Shown: one piece after another, positions 24,826-34,280 of the stretch
Numbering within the stretch: position 1 is the stretch's first letter
Layout of the letters: each line of letters opens with the position of its first letter
Source of the DNA: Saprospiraceae bacterium
GTDB lineage: Bacteria > Bacteroidota > Bacteroidia > Chitinophagales > Saprospiraceae
DNA: 64,000 nt
Reading direction: 5' to 3'
Assembly (NCBI GenBank): GCA_022448955.1
Contig: JAKVCU010000055.1
Location: 1 to 64,000 of the forward strand
Notes under the pieces: model-generated
What the model saw: only the letters and a program-made list of their open reading frames with translations
What the model was told of the DNA's origin: nothing
Databases searched by the model: none
Made by a program: the position numbers and the translations under genes

Positions 24826-27800
24826 ATGCGAAACTTCGCCCCTCTATTTTTCTTATTATTCATTTGTTCGTTGAATTCTCTGTCTGCGCAGGACATTCAA
24901 CTACTTCGAGAACCCTCTATAAGCCCAGATGGTAGTCAGGTGACTTTTAGTTATCAAGGCGATCTATGGGTCGCTTCCATGAATGGTGGATTAGCCAGAC
25001 GAATCACAATACACGAAGCCTATGATTCTTATCCTAGCTGGAGTCCAAATGGCCAACAGATTGCCTTTGTGAGTTCGAGGTTTGGTAACACTGATGTTTT
25101 TATCATGAATCCAGACGGTGGTGTACCTAGACGAATTACGCATTTTTCAGGTGGAGATAGTTCACCTCAGTGGATGGGTAATGATCACATTCTTTTTTCA
25201 AGTCGAAGAATGTTTGCTCAAGTAGAGCGCGAAGCAGAAGTAATGAAAGTGAGTGTGAATGGTGGTACACCTGTACGTGCTATGGATGCGACAGGCTTAA
25301 GTGCAATGCCCTCTCCGAGTGGCCGTTATATTGCTTTAGTAATGGGTAATTGTAGGTATGTAAGGGAAGCATATGTTGGTCCTGCAAATAGGGATATTTG
25401 GGTATATGATACTCAGAATGATGTTTATCATCAGATCAGCTCTTATGATGGTCAAGATACGCATCCTGATTGGGGCGACGATAATACACTTTACTTTGTA
25501 AGCGCTAAGAGTGGCCGTTATAATTTGTATCAACAAAAGCTAAACGATGGTGCAAAAGTGGGTGAGCCCAAGCAGATGACAAAGTTTACTAAAGAAGGAA
25601 TTCGCTCATACGATATTAGCGCTGATGGTAAAACAGCTGTAATTGCCTATGAAACGAATTTATACTCAAAAGATTTAGTCAAAAATTCAAAGGTCAAAAA
25701 ACTAAGCTTTGATGTAACCGCTGACTATCGTTTTGACCTGGAAGAATCCAAATCTTATTCTAGTAATGCAAGCTCATTCGATTTATCACCTAATGGAAAA
25801 GAATTGATCTTTTCAGTGAATGGTGAAATTTTCGTTCGTCAAGCTAAAAAGGACAAAAAGCGTACACGTACCATCACTCATCACTCTGCTCGCGAGCAAA
25901 GTCCTGCATGGTTAAGCGATACTACTGCTATTTTCATTTCTGATAGAAACGGTAATAATGACTTGTTCTTAGTTCAATCGGCAGATACTTCCGAATTAAG
26001 CCTAGCAAAAACACTAAAGCTGACGACTAAGGCACTTACGAAAAGCACAGATAACGAATCTCGCTTTGTCTTATCACACGATAAAAAACAAATTGCTATT
26101 CAGAAAGGAAGAGGAAAACTAATGGTAGCAGATATTGATGGGGAAGGTAATATGACAAATGAGCGTGTATTGTTAGATGGGTGGGCTACGCCTTCTGGCT
26201 TGAGCTGGAGCCCTGATAACAGATGGTTAACCTATAGTCTGTCTGACTTAGATTTTAATCAAGAAATATATATTCATCCAGCAGATAATAGTTCTAAGGG
26301 TATAAATGTAAGTCTTCACCCAAGAACAGATAATTCTCCAGTTTGGAGTGCAGATGGCAGTAAATTAGGCTTTTTATCTGATCGTAATAATGGGGATACT
26401 GATGTTTGGTTTGTATGGTTAAACAAAGCTGATTGGGAAAAAACAAGAAGAGACTGGGAAGACGAAGAAGATGATAAAAAGAAAGAAAAAAGAGATAGTG
26501 CTTGGAGTATACAAATAGATTTTGAAGACATTCATGATCGTATAGAGCAGGTCACTCGTTTAGCAGGAAATGAATCAAACTTAGCTATTTCTAAAGATGG
26601 AGAAACTTTCTATTATGGCACTAATCGTGGTGGACGCCAAGGAAGTGGAGGAAAACGTACATTCAACAGTATAAAATGGGATGGCTCTGAAGGGAAAGTT
26701 TTACTTTCAGGAAAATCTTTCCGCTCCATCAAATGGGACGAGAAGCATAAGAATATGTATTTGCTTGATGGAAGAGGTACACTGAGCAACTTCAACCCTG
26801 GTTCAAAAAAACAAGAAACGCTCTCCTTCCAAGCAAAAATGAAAATGAACTACCCAGAAATTAGACGTCAAGTATTTAATGAGGCATGGAGAGCCATGAA
26901 TGAAGGTTTCTACGACCCACAATTCCACGGCTATGATTGGACTAAGCTACGTCAGCAATACGAAGCAAGAGCACTAGCAGCATCTACTAGCCAAGATTTT
27001 AGAGACATGTTCAATGAAATGCTTGGTCAATTAAATGCGAGTCATATGGGTATGTATGGTTCCGATCCAGAACAAACCCAACGGAACAGAACAGGTTTAC
27101 TAGGCATCGAAACAGCAATTAAGGGTAATAATCTTGTTATTTCAAGTATTCTGAGCAACAGCCCAGCAGATCGTGAAAAAAGCAAATTAAATGTCGGTGA
27201 AACCCTAGTCTCAATCAATGGAGAGAATATTAATGCCCGTACTAATATTTATGGTATTCTGGAAGGGACAACTAACGAAAGAACATTGGTGGTGGTGAGA
27301 AGTGCAAATGGAGAAGAAAGAGAGGTAGTTATTCGTCCTACCGGAAGTGTTCGTTCTCAATTATATGAAGATTGGGTAAAAGAGCGTAAAGCACTCACAG
27401 AAAAATATTCTAATGGCCAATTAGGTTATATTCATATTCAAGGTATGAATTGGCCAAGTTTTGAACGTTTCCAGAGAGAACTTACTGCAAGTGGTCTGGA
27501 TAAAAAAGGGATTGTTATTGATGTGAGATTTAATGGTGGCGGATGGACTACCGACATGTTAATGACCATACTAAACGTACGTCAACATTCATACACTATT
27601 CCTAGGGGCGCGTCGGATAATATCAAAAAAGAAAATAAGGCATTTAAAGAATACTACCCCTATGGTGAGCGTTTACCTTTTCCAGCTTTGACCAAACCGT
27701 CTATTGCTTTGTGTAACCAAAATAGCTATAGTAATGCAGAAATTTTCTCTCATGCATACAAAACATTAGATATTGGTACGCTTGTTGGACAACCTACCTT

Positions 27801-28017
27801 TGGGGCAGTAATTTCTACAGGTGGATATAGCTTGATGGATGGTTCATTCATTCGAATGCCATTCCGTGCATGGTATGTAAAAGCAACTGGTGAAAATATG
27901 GAGCACGGCCCTGCTGTTCCAGACATCATTGTGGAAAATGCACCAGATAGTAAGGCTAAAGGTGAAGATGAGCAATTGAAAAGAGCGGTAGATGAGTTAT
28001 TAAATCAACTTAAGTAA
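24826..28017 (+). CDS. Tricorn protease homologue (S41 family), exported
   Basis: A 1063-residue protease when started at the ATG at 24826 (MRNFAPLFFLLFICSL... signal ending SLSAQ); the 21 preceding residues are not signal-like. Residues ~25-330 form a TolB/tricorn beta-propeller (SPDGSQVTFSYQGDLWVAS, WSPNGQQIAF), ~330-640 a second propeller, ~740-800 the C1 helical region with LNASHMG giving the catalytic-site histidine, ~790-860 a PDZ domain (GLLGIETAI, SPADREKSKLNVGETLVSING), and ~880-1050 the S41 core with the nucleophile in NSYSNAEIF. Tricorn trims peptides to short oligopeptides; this family member is periplasmic rather than cytoplasmic. An acidic/basic insert (DWEDEEDDKKKEKRD) sits near residue 545. 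Single gene, followed by a strong hairpin. Confidence 0.92.
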   Translation: MRNFAPLFFLLFICSLNSLSAQDIQLLREPSISPDGSQVTFSYQGDLWVASMNGGLARRITIHEAYDSYPSWSPNGQQIAFVSSRFGNTDVFIMNPDGGVPRRITHFSGGDSSPQWMGNDHILFSSRRMFAQVEREAEVMKVSVNGGTPVRAMDATGLSAMPSPSGRYIALVMGNCRYVREAYVGPANRDIWVYDTQNDVYHQISSYDGQDTHPDWGDDNTLYFVSAKSGRYNLYQQKLNDGAKVGEPKQMTKFTKEGIRSYDISADGKTAVIAYETNLYSKDLVKNSKVKKLSFDVTADYRFDLEESKSYSSNASSFDLSPNGKELIFSVNGEIFVRQAKKDKKRTRTITHHSAREQSPAWLSDTTAIFISDRNGNNDLFLVQSADTSELSLAKTLKLTTKALTKSTDNESRFVLSHDKKQIAIQKGRGKLMVADIDGEGNMTNERVLLDGWATPSGLSWSPDNRWLTYSLSDLDFNQEIYIHPADNSSKGINVSLHPRTDNSPVWSADGSKLGFLSDRNNGDTDVWFVWLNKADWEKTRRDWEDEEDDKKKEKRDSAWSIQIDFEDIHDRIEQVTRLAGNESNLAISKDGETFYYGTNRGGRQGSGGKRTFNSIKWDGSEGKVLLSGKSFRSIKWDEKHKNMYLLDGRGTLSNFNPGSKKQETLSFQAKMKMNYPEIRRQVFNEAWRAMNEGFYDPQFHGYDWTKLRQQYEARALAASTSQDFRDMFNEMLGQLNASHMGMYGSDPEQTQRNRTGLLGIETAIKGNNLVISSILSNSPADREKSKLNVGETLVSINGENINARTNIYGILEGTTNERTLVVVRSANGEEREVVIRPTGSVRSQLYEDWVKERKALTEKYSNGQLGYIHIQGMNWPSFERFQRELTASGLDKKGIVIDVRFNGGGWTTDMLMTILNVRQHSYTIPRGASDNIKKENKAFKEYYPYGERLPFPALTKPSIALCNQNSYSNAEIFSHAYKTLDIGTLVGQPTFGAVISTGGYSLMDGSFIRMPFRAWYVKATGENMEHGPAVPDIIVENAPDSKAKGEDEQLKRAVDELLNQLK

Positions 28018-28029
28018 TTATTATTTTTA

Positions 28030-28063
28030 GGGAGCATTCAAAATTTGAATTTTGAATGCTCCC
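28030..28063. terminator. 16-bp perfect hairpin after the tricorn gene
   Basis: GGGAGCATTCAAAATT, loop TG, AATTTTGAATGCTCCC, 13 bases after the stop. The stem is perfect, but CAACGA rather than a T-run follows, so it is a strong mRNA 3' structure and a probable though not canonical terminator. Confidence 0.6.
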
Positions 28064-28166
28064 CAACGAATAATCAACTAATCCTATCGACTAATATTAC
28101 TCCCCTACATAGGATTTCATTTTATAGCATTTTTGGTTTATCGTTAAAACTTAAACCCGTACCGCT

Positions 28167-29150
28167 ATGAAATGGAATATCCTCATCCTCCTCGCATTGA
28201 GCATCTTATCTTGGAATTGTCAGGAAGATCAATTTGGACATCAACTAGATGAAGTAAATGATTTTCATGCCTATCAGATCAGATTGGGCGATGGCGTACC
28301 TATAAATTTAGCTTTGTCTATTCGATGGCAGATTAACAAACCTAAGGTTTTTTATAGTCAATTTGTTTTACCAGATAGCTTTTCGCAAAAAATCTTGTAC
28401 CCTAGAATGATGGAATTAACGAATGAAAAGGCAAGCGAATTTATAAGCATTGATTCTGTCTTTGGAAAGCAAAGGCAGTCGTTTACAGAAAAAATTAAAA
28501 AACACTTACTAGACAATTTAGCTGAAGAAGGGATATTAATCAAAGAGGTTTTCTTGAAAGAAATCACTTTTCCTTCTAGTTATACGCAAGCGATGGAGCA
28601 AGCAGGTTTGCAACAGCAAGAGCTGGAACGCATTAAACAAAAAAGCATAATTGCCCTTGCGCAGTCGGAAGCTAACAAACAAAAGACAGACGCTGACGCA
28701 AAAGTTCGTATCGCTCAGGCCGAATCGGAAAGTAGGATAGCCAAGATTCAAGCAAAAACAGAAGAAAATAGAAGAAAAAGTGAGTTAGCAAAAGCAGAAA
28801 CTACTGCCCAAATTGCAGAGCGCCAAGCAGAAGCTGAAGCAAAGAGATTAAGACTTTTAGCGAAAGCGGAATTGGAAAAGAAAGAAGACTTAAAAAATTT
28901 AGAAATCCAAAAACAAAAAGAACGAACCGCCTTAGAGGTAGAAAAACAAAAACTCCTGAATAAAGTAGATTTTGCCAAGCAGTTAGAATTGGCTAAGGTC
29001 TATCAAGACAATCCAGTTTACGCATCCTTTGTCGTGAATAAAGAATTAGCTTCTAAAGTAGAAATAGCCGTTTTGCCAAGCGGCAGCGATCCGAATGTGT
29101 TTGGAAGTTTTTTAAAACAGGGGATTAAAAAAGAAAAAAATGATGAATAA
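28167..29150 (+). CDS. SPFH/band 7-like lipoprotein with long coiled coil
   Basis: A 327-residue protein. The signal ends LSWNC (Cys18), so it is a predicted lipoprotein rather than the usual N-terminal transmembrane SPFH protein. Residues ~30-140 resemble an SPFH (prohibitin/stomatin) domain (GVPINLALSIRWQINKPKVFY, LAEEGILIKEVFLKEITFP). Residues ~150-280 are a continuous Ala/Glu/Lys-rich coiled coil (IAQAESESRIAKIQAK, AERQAEAEAKRLRLLAKAE), typical of SPFH oligomers. The C-terminal ~45 residues carry YASFVVNKELASKVEIAVLPSG. SPFH proteins form ring- or cage-like membrane scaffolds. The lipid anchor would put this one on the periplasmic face. Single gene with an intrinsic terminator downstream. 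Domain likely, role unknown. Confidence 0.8.
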   Translation: MKWNILILLALSILSWNCQEDQFGHQLDEVNDFHAYQIRLGDGVPINLALSIRWQINKPKVFYSQFVLPDSFSQKILYPRMMELTNEKASEFISIDSVFGKQRQSFTEKIKKHLLDNLAEEGILIKEVFLKEITFPSSYTQAMEQAGLQQQELERIKQKSIIALAQSEANKQKTDADAKVRIAQAESESRIAKIQAKTEENRRKSELAKAETTAQIAERQAEAEAKRLRLLAKAELEKKEDLKNLEIQKQKERTALEVEKQKLLNKVDFAKQLELAKVYQDNPVYASFVVNKELASKVEIAVLPSGSDPNVFGSFLKQGIKKEKNDE

Positions 29151-29215
29151 ACTTTTTTATTCTTCAGGAATAATTCTCTTGATTATATATAGTTCTAAGC
29201 CATATTTAATCACTC

Positions 29216-29249
29216 AAGAAGGTGAGTACCATCCACCTTCTTTTTATTT
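29216..29249 (+). terminator. Intrinsic terminator of the SPFH gene
   Basis: AAGAAGGTG, 9-base loop, CACCTTCTT, followed by TTTATTT: a 9-bp perfect stem with T-rich tail, 65 bases after the stop. Confidence 0.8.
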
Positions 29250-29321
29250 CTCCATTCTTTCTTCCAAACACAGTAAACAATTTGATTGTAACTAAACTTT
29301 AGTATGAAGTAAAAACACTTT

Positions 29322-30227
29322 ATGAATAAATTGACCATAGCACTCGATTGGACACCCAATATCAACCATATTGGCTTCTTTATGGCAAAAGAAAAAGGTT
29401 ACTATAAGGACCTAAACTTAGAGGTAAATATCATAGATCCCTCTATGGACAATTATCAGCTTACGCCAGCCAAAAAAGTAGAATTAGGAATAGCTGATTT
29501 TGCACTCTGCCCTACCGAAAGTGTAATCAGTTACAGAACTAAGAGCACGCCCTTCAAGCTAATTGGTATTGCTTGCTTGCTAAAGACAGATTTGAGTGCC
29601 ATCGTTGTGTTATCTGAAAGTGACATCAATCGCCCCAAAGACCTAGATGGAAGGATTTACAGTTCGTACAAAGCCAGATACGAAGATGGAATTATCAAGG
29701 AACTTATAAAAAATGATGAAGGAAATGGTAATATTAAAATCATTTACCCTAATAAACTAGGCATCTGGAATACCATTGTCAGTGGAGAAGCCGATGCCAC
29801 TTGGATTTTCCAAAACTGGGAAGGTGTGGAAGCTGAAGCATCTAGTCATTCATTCCATTATTTCCGTCTACGGGACTATAATATCCCCTACTCCTACTCT
29901 CCTTTGATAGCAGCAAATGAACAAATGATTAAGCCTCATAAAGAAAAGTATCGTGCATTCTTAGCCGCCACCAAAAGGGGTTATTTATACAGTAAGACCC
30001 AGCCGAAAGAATCCACTGATCTACTCCATCAACTTGTCCCAGCAACAGATCAAAATATAAATCTGTTGAAAGCCCTAGAAGTTTCAGCACCACATTTTGG
30101 CAATGAAAAAACTTGGGGTAAGATGGATGAAAGTACCGTTCAAAATTTCCTAGATTGGATAAAAGAAAAAAAACTGGAAATAAGTGATATAAAAGTTTCA
30201 GATATTATCTCCAATACTTGTTTGTAA
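29322..30227 (+). CDS. Cytoplasmic NMT1/THI5-like periplasmic-binding-fold protein
   Basis: A 301-residue protein of the NMT1/THI5-like (SsuA/ThiY) binding-protein fold: LTIALDWTPNINHIGFFMAKEKGYY at the N-terminus, KVELGIADFALCPTESVI, DLDGRIYSSYKARY and GEADATWIFQNWEGVEA. The family usually binds thiamine precursors or similar solutes for an ABC transporter. It has no signal peptide or lipobox, and an in-frame TAA at 29310-29312 excludes a longer N-terminus. No ABC permease or ATPase is nearby. In yeast and Legionella, cytoplasmic Thi5 proteins make the HMP-P pyrimidine precursor of thiamine, but the CCCFC motif and the active-site His of Thi5 are not present here. Hence an orphan, probably cytoplasmic ligand binder or divergent enzyme. 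Confidence 0.8.
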   Translation: MNKLTIALDWTPNINHIGFFMAKEKGYYKDLNLEVNIIDPSMDNYQLTPAKKVELGIADFALCPTESVISYRTKSTPFKLIGIACLLKTDLSAIVVLSESDINRPKDLDGRIYSSYKARYEDGIIKELIKNDEGNGNIKIIYPNKLGIWNTIVSGEADATWIFQNWEGVEAEASSHSFHYFRLRDYNIPYSYSPLIAANEQMIKPHKEKYRAFLAATKRGYLYSKTQPKESTDLLHQLVPATDQNINLLKALEVSAPHFGNEKTWGKMDESTVQNFLDWIKEKKLEISDIKVSDIISNTCL

Positions 30228-30240
30228 AATGGTATAACCA

Positions 30241-30975
30241 CTACCCCAACAGCTTAAGCAGTGGTGCTCTGCGGCGAGTGGACACTACTACTTGTGCACC
30301 ATCTTTCATGCGTAAATATCCCCCATCCTGTTTTAGAAAGGCCTCAATCCATGCTGAATTGACGAGGTGAGATTGATGAACGCGTAGAAAGCCATAAGGA
30401 CTTAAAATTTTATCAAACTCTTTTAGTGTTTTAGTAACTAGTATTTTTTTCTGGTCTCCCAAAAAGAATTGAGTGTAATTACCACTTGATTCACAACGTA
30501 CAATATTTTTAATTTCTACAATTTGAATTTTCTCAAGGGTATGTAAAGCTAAGCGGCCTGTGCGCTCTCCTTTTGTCATCGTTTCTTTAAGTAGAGCGAT
30601 ACTTTCAGCTTGACCTAAGAGTTGTGCCTCTACTTTTTTGATGGCCTCCTCCAATTGTTGAGGATCTATAGGCTTTAGCAAATAATCAACCGCTGCCACT
30701 CTAAAGGCTTCGACTGCAAAGGCATCCGATGCAGTTGTAAAAATTACTTTAGCCTTGAGGTCAGGCAAAATTTCAAGAATATCAAATCCTGTCCCATCTC
30801 CTAATTGTATATCCAAAAACAATAGATCAGTAGGTCTTTGGCGAAGCAGTTTAGCTCCACTGACGACACTATCGGCTGTACCAACAACTTGTATACTAGA
30901 AGCAAATCGCGCCAAATCTAGTTGCAAATTTTTTATAGCATCTTCAGAATCATCAATAATTATGGCTTTCAACAT
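30241..30975 (-). CDS. LytTR-family response regulator
   Basis: A 244-residue two-domain regulator. Residues 1-120 are a receiver domain: IIDDSEDA (acidic pocket), LLFLDIQLGDG with the phospho-acceptor Asp near residue 56, FTTASDAFA, and DYLLKPID with the conserved Lys. Residues ~140-244 are a LytTR DNA-binding domain (EKIQIVEIKNIVRCESSGNYTQ, FLRVHQSHLVNSAWIEAF). The usual partner, a LytS/YehU-type histidine kinase with a His_kinase domain, is not adjacent. The nearest kinase gene (31415) is divergent and of the HisKA type, so pairing is uncertain. Cytoplasmic DNA-binding protein; the target genes cannot be told from the sequence. Its stop is 13 bp from the convergent THI5-like gene. Confidence 0.93.
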   Translation of the reverse strand: MLKAIIIDDSEDAIKNLQLDLARFASSIQVVGTADSVVSGAKLLRQRPTDLLFLDIQLGDGTGFDILEILPDLKAKVIFTTASDAFAVEAFRVAAVDYLLKPIDPQQLEEAIKKVEAQLLGQAESIALLKETMTKGERTGRLALHTLEKIQIVEIKNIVRCESSGNYTQFFLGDQKKILVTKTLKEFDKILSPYGFLRVHQSHLVNSAWIEAFLKQDGGYLRMKDGAQVVVSTRRRAPLLKLLG

Positions 30976-31135
30976 TTAATATAGAATTGATAAATTTCGA
31001 GTGATCAAAATAAGATTTTTCAATTAGAAATACTTATCTTGACGAATCCAGCATCATAAATCATGCGCACAAAGATACTTTTAGTAATTAGAGCGCAGTA
31101 TAAACATACCTAAGATTCAACGTAAATTAAAAATT

Positions 31136-31250
31136 TGTAATCTAAACTACTTAGCATTTTGAAATGTATTTTTGCTCAGTTTTGTATGATATACTCGCCC
31201 TAACTCGAGCAAGACCCGCAACTTCAAGATACCAATAAACTTAAATTACA
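31136..31250 (+). repeat. Interspersed repeat B, copy 2
   Basis: Begins TGTAATCTAAACTACTTAGC and ends CCAATAAACTTAAATTACA, matching the minus strand of 24302-24456 at both ends, with TACTCGCC in the middle. It lacks ~35 bases of the middle of copy 1. Part of the 439-base gap 30976-31414, in which no gene is seen. Confidence 0.65.
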
Positions 31251-31264
31251 AAGCATTAAATACA

Positions 31265-31318
31265 CTATAATCTAGCTTACTAAGCATTGTGAAGACGTCT
31301 TTACTCAGCTCTGCATAT
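31265..31318 (+). repeat. Interspersed repeat B, partial copy 3
   Basis: CTATAATCTAGCTTACTAAG through TTTACTCAGCTCTGCAT aligns with the left half of copies 1 and 2; similarity fades after ~31318, although a GCTGAG block follows at 31341. It lies 15 bases after copy 2, making a tandem arrangement upstream of the histidine kinase gene. Confidence 0.5.
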
Positions 31319-31414
31319 TAGCTAAGGCTATTATAAATCGCTGAGCTTTAATCTGATTAAAATCTTATGCTTAGAAATAAACTTAAATCAAAGTGTATTA
31401 AACGATCTAAAGTA

Positions 31415-32725
31415 ATGCTTAAAATTTGGAGAAGACTTTCTGATATTGGTGTTTACACAGATACAACGGAAAGCGAGTTAAAAAAAATAAGGCTACTCAA
31501 CCACATGGCCATTTTGGCTACTCTGCTGCAGATAGCAGGCCTTCTTATATTATTCGTCAACTTCACACCTGGCCTTTTAGCAGTAAGTTGTTTTCCTTTG
31601 CCTTTTTATCTATTTATATTCTATCTTCAAAAAAAGAAGCATTACTACACGGCTAGATGGCTGCTAATTATTGGAGCCATATTCATCATCACTATTTTTA
31701 ATTTATTATTTGGCCCCAAATTAAATGCAGTAATTGCCTTTTTTGCCATTGCTCCACTCATTACAATTTTTCTAAAAAAACGAAGAAGTTCCCAAGTCCT
31801 ATATGGCTTAATTATCGTTTCTTTTACCTTTTCCACTATTTACAACTACTACTACTCTGCACCTTTTGAGCAATATGTAATTCCGACGGTTCGCTACTAT
31901 TCTTTTGTAATCGTATTTGTAGCCCTTATTCTTACTTTAAAGATATTTCAATTAGAGAGTAATCAAAGAGAAAAAGAATTAGGAAACTTATTAGACAAAC
32001 TAAAAGATAAAAATGAAGAGCTCGAACGGATAACCTATGTTGCTTCACATGATTTAAAAACGCCTTTAAGACATGTAAGTAGCTATCTAAGTCTGCTTCA
32101 GCTAAAGCTGATCAAAACGGAAGACCCTCAATTGCAACATTATTTGGCGACAGCCGTTAAGGGTGCTAAGCAGATGTATCATACAATAGAGAATGTATTG
32201 GAATATTCAAGGGTTGGCGATTTGGATAGTACAATGGAAATAGTTGATCTTAATAAGGTCATTGAAAAAGTTAGTTTTAATCTTCAAAACGAGATCAACA
32301 ATAAAAACGCCATCATCGAAAGTCATGCTCTACCGATGAGTTGGGCAAATGAAAATCAAATGACTTCCCTTTTTCAGAATTTAATCGAGAATAGTTTAAA
32401 GTATAATAAAAACGAGAAAGCTATTATTCACATTTCCTTCGAATCCACTCAAGATCATCACTTCATTTCCATTTCTGATAATGGCATTGGAATAGATCAA
32501 AAATATGGAAACCAGATCTTCGAAATTTTTCGAAGATTGCACGATCAAGACCAATTTGAGGGTTCTGGTGTAGGCCTAGCCATCTGCAAAAAAATAGTTG
32601 AAAATCACAAAGGAAGCATATGGCTGGATAAATCTGATGCGGAGGGCTCCACTTTTAAAATAAAATTGCCAATTTTAAAACAAGAAAATATCCTATTAGA
32701 ATCAACCTCCAATTTTCATGAATAA
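31415..32725 (+). CDS. Membrane sensor histidine kinase (HisKA type)
   Basis: A 436-residue sensor kinase from the ATG at 31415; an ATG at 31367 would add 16 basic residues and cannot be excluded. Residues ~30-180 hold five or six hydrophobic segments forming a membrane sensor with no large periplasmic loop. A short coiled coil (EKELGNLLDKLKDKNEELER) leads to the H-box SHDLKTPLRHV (phospho-acceptor His near residue 212). The HATPase domain follows: NLIENSLKYN (N box), DNGIGID (G1) and GSGVGLAICKKIVE (G2). No receiver domain is fused. The stop overlaps by 8 bases the start of a choice-of-anchor B gene, so kinase and secreted protein are translationally coupled. The cognate regulator may be elsewhere. 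Confidence 0.92.
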   Translation: MLKIWRRLSDIGVYTDTTESELKKIRLLNHMAILATLLQIAGLLILFVNFTPGLLAVSCFPLPFYLFIFYLQKKKHYYTARWLLIIGAIFIITIFNLLFGPKLNAVIAFFAIAPLITIFLKKRRSSQVLYGLIIVSFTFSTIYNYYYSAPFEQYVIPTVRYYSFVIVFVALILTLKIFQLESNQREKELGNLLDKLKDKNEELERITYVASHDLKTPLRHVSSYLSLLQLKLIKTEDPQLQHYLATAVKGAKQMYHTIENVLEYSRVGDLDSTMEIVDLNKVIEKVSFNLQNEINNKNAIIESHALPMSWANENQMTSLFQNLIENSLKYNKNEKAIIHISFESTQDHHFISISDNGIGIDQKYGNQIFEIFRRLHDQDQFEGSGVGLAICKKIVENHKGSIWLDKSDAEGSTFKIKLPILKQENILLESTSNFHE

Positions 32726-34280
32726 GCTGAAGTCATTTTTATTTTCGCTCTCTCTTCTTCTTTCATATTTCTCTCTGAATGCTCAAATTTCTCTGAATGT
32801 TGATTTAATTGCAGCCATTGATCGAGGAGACTCGAGGTACTCTGGAAGCTGGGTATATGTCGATCCATTAGGACAAGAATATGCTTTGGTAGGTGCCAAA
32901 ACAGGTACAGCTATCTATTGGTTAGACAATCCAGATGGGATGGAAAATGAAGTGGCTTTTATACCGGGTCCTAGTACTAATTGGCGCGAAATAACTGTGA
33001 TTGCGGATAAAGCTTATGTCGTCACGGATGTTCAGGATACCGATCATAGCATGCAAGTCATTGATCTGGGCGCTTTACCTGATTATGCCAACTTGATTAG
33101 CTCTTATGACGATACCTTTGATAAAGGCCATATCATTCAGAAGGATATTTTTGATGATAGTCCATATGTATATATCAATGGCACAACAACAACCTCCGGT
33201 GTGCATATACTAGATATTAGTGATCCCTTTGAACCAGTTGAAGTGGGTGTTTATAATCCTGGTTATTATATACATGATTGCCACGTTAGAGGCAATTTAC
33301 TATTTGCACATGCCTTTTTTGAACCCGGAACTGATGTAGTGGATATTAGCGATAAAAGCAATCCTACCTTTTTATATCGAATCCCTGATCCGAATGGATC
33401 AACGCATTCTTCAACCATGACTATGGACGGTAAGTATTTAATAGTAGCTAACGAACAAGACGGGCGCGATGCCATCATTTGGAATATAGAAGACCCTAAT
33501 AACTTGGAAGCTGTAGCTACCTATACGGCTAACAATGAAAGTTTGGTTCACAATCCATATATAAAAGGTGATTTTGTTTACATTGCTCACAATACGGAAG
33601 GCTTAAGAATTGTTGATTTGGCCGATCCAGAAGTGCCTGTAGAAGTTGGCTTTTATGATACCTTCGAAGGTCCAAGTGGTGGATTTAGTGGTTTGTGGTC
33701 AGCTTGTCCTTATTTGCCTTCTGGCAGAATTATAGGTGGCGAGCGTACAAGGGGCTTGATGATTTGGGAGTGGGAAGAACATCGTGCAGGGCGTGTGTAC
33801 GTTCAATTAGTAGACAGTGATACACAAAGCCCTATTTTTAATGCAGATGTTATTATTGGCCAAGATTCCTTACTTACAGATGATCAAGGCTGGGCCAGAT
33901 GGGGTAATTTGAACGGTACTTTCTCTGCTGTCATTCAAGCAGAAAATTTCTTTCCACAAACCCTAAACTTTTCCATCACTGAAGATCAAAAAGACACCAT
34001 AATTGTAGTTTTAGAAAGCTCAATTGTGCCAACGAAAGCTTCTCTTCTCAAAGAAACATTTTCTTTTGCTCCTAATCCAACAAAACATCAAATTCAAATA
34101 CAGGCCATGCAAGCCGCAGAATGGCGTATTTTAGATATAGCGGGAAAGGTTCTTTTGACTTTCGTCAAATCAAGTGGTAATCATACTATAAACCTCCAGA
34201 ATTTACCTTCTGGGACTTATATTATACAGGCTGTTACAGCACACAACAGGTGGAATCAAAAATTGATCAAGCAAGATTAG
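32718..34280 (+). CDS. Choice-of-anchor B (LVIVD-repeat) protein with T9SS sorting domain
   Basis: A 520-residue secreted protein. The signal ([19 protein letters not shown]) is followed by a propeller of LVIVD-type repeats: [91 protein letters not shown]. Residues ~355-430 form a carboxypeptidase-regulatory-like domain ([21 protein letters not shown]). The C-terminal ~75 residues are a type IX secretion type A sorting domain ([36 protein letters not shown]). The TIGR04312 choice-of-anchor B family is secreted to the cell surface; its molecular function is not known. A second member lies at 46543. It is cotranscribed with the upstream kinase and convergent with trmD (4-base overlap). Confidence 0.9.
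   Translation: MNKLKSFLFSLSLLLSYFSLNAQISLNVDLIAAIDRGDSRYSGSWVYVDPLGQEYALVGAKTGTAIYWLDNPDGMENEVAFIPGPSTNWREITVIADKAYVVTDVQDTDHSMQVIDLGALPDYANLISSYDDTFDKGHIIQKDIFDDSPYVYINGTTTTSGVHILDISDPFEPVEVGVYNPGYYIHDCHVRGNLLFAHAFFEPGTDVVDISDKSNPTFLYRIPDPNGSTHSSTMTMDGKYLIVANEQDGRDAIIWNIEDPNNLEAVATYTANNESLVHNPYIKGDFVYIAHNTEGLRIVDLADPEVPVEVGFYDTFEGPSGGFSGLWSACPYLPSGRIIGGERTRGLMIWEWEEHRAGRVYVQLVDSDTQSPIFNADVIIGQDSLLTDDQGWARWGNLNGTFSAVIQAENFFPQTLNFSITEDQKDTIIVVLESSIVPTKASLLKETFSFAPNPTKHQIQIQAMQAAEWRILDIAGKVLLTFVKSSGNHTINLQNLPSGTYIIQAVTAHNRWNQKLIKQD

Noticed and set aside
29143-29295. 50-residue hydrophobic frame overlapping the SPFH stop by 8 bases
   Set aside because: The spacing looks like translational coupling, but the intrinsic terminator of the SPFH gene lies inside the frame and the C-terminal part is unlike a protein.
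29322-30227. Thi5-type HMP-P synthase
   Set aside because: The CCCFC motif and the active-site His/Lys region of Thi5 are absent at the expected places.
30241-32725. LytTR regulator and the divergent kinase as one two-component pair
   Set aside because: LytTR regulators usually pair with LytS/His_kinase-type sensors; this kinase is HisKA type, divergent and separated by repeats, so pairing is not supported.
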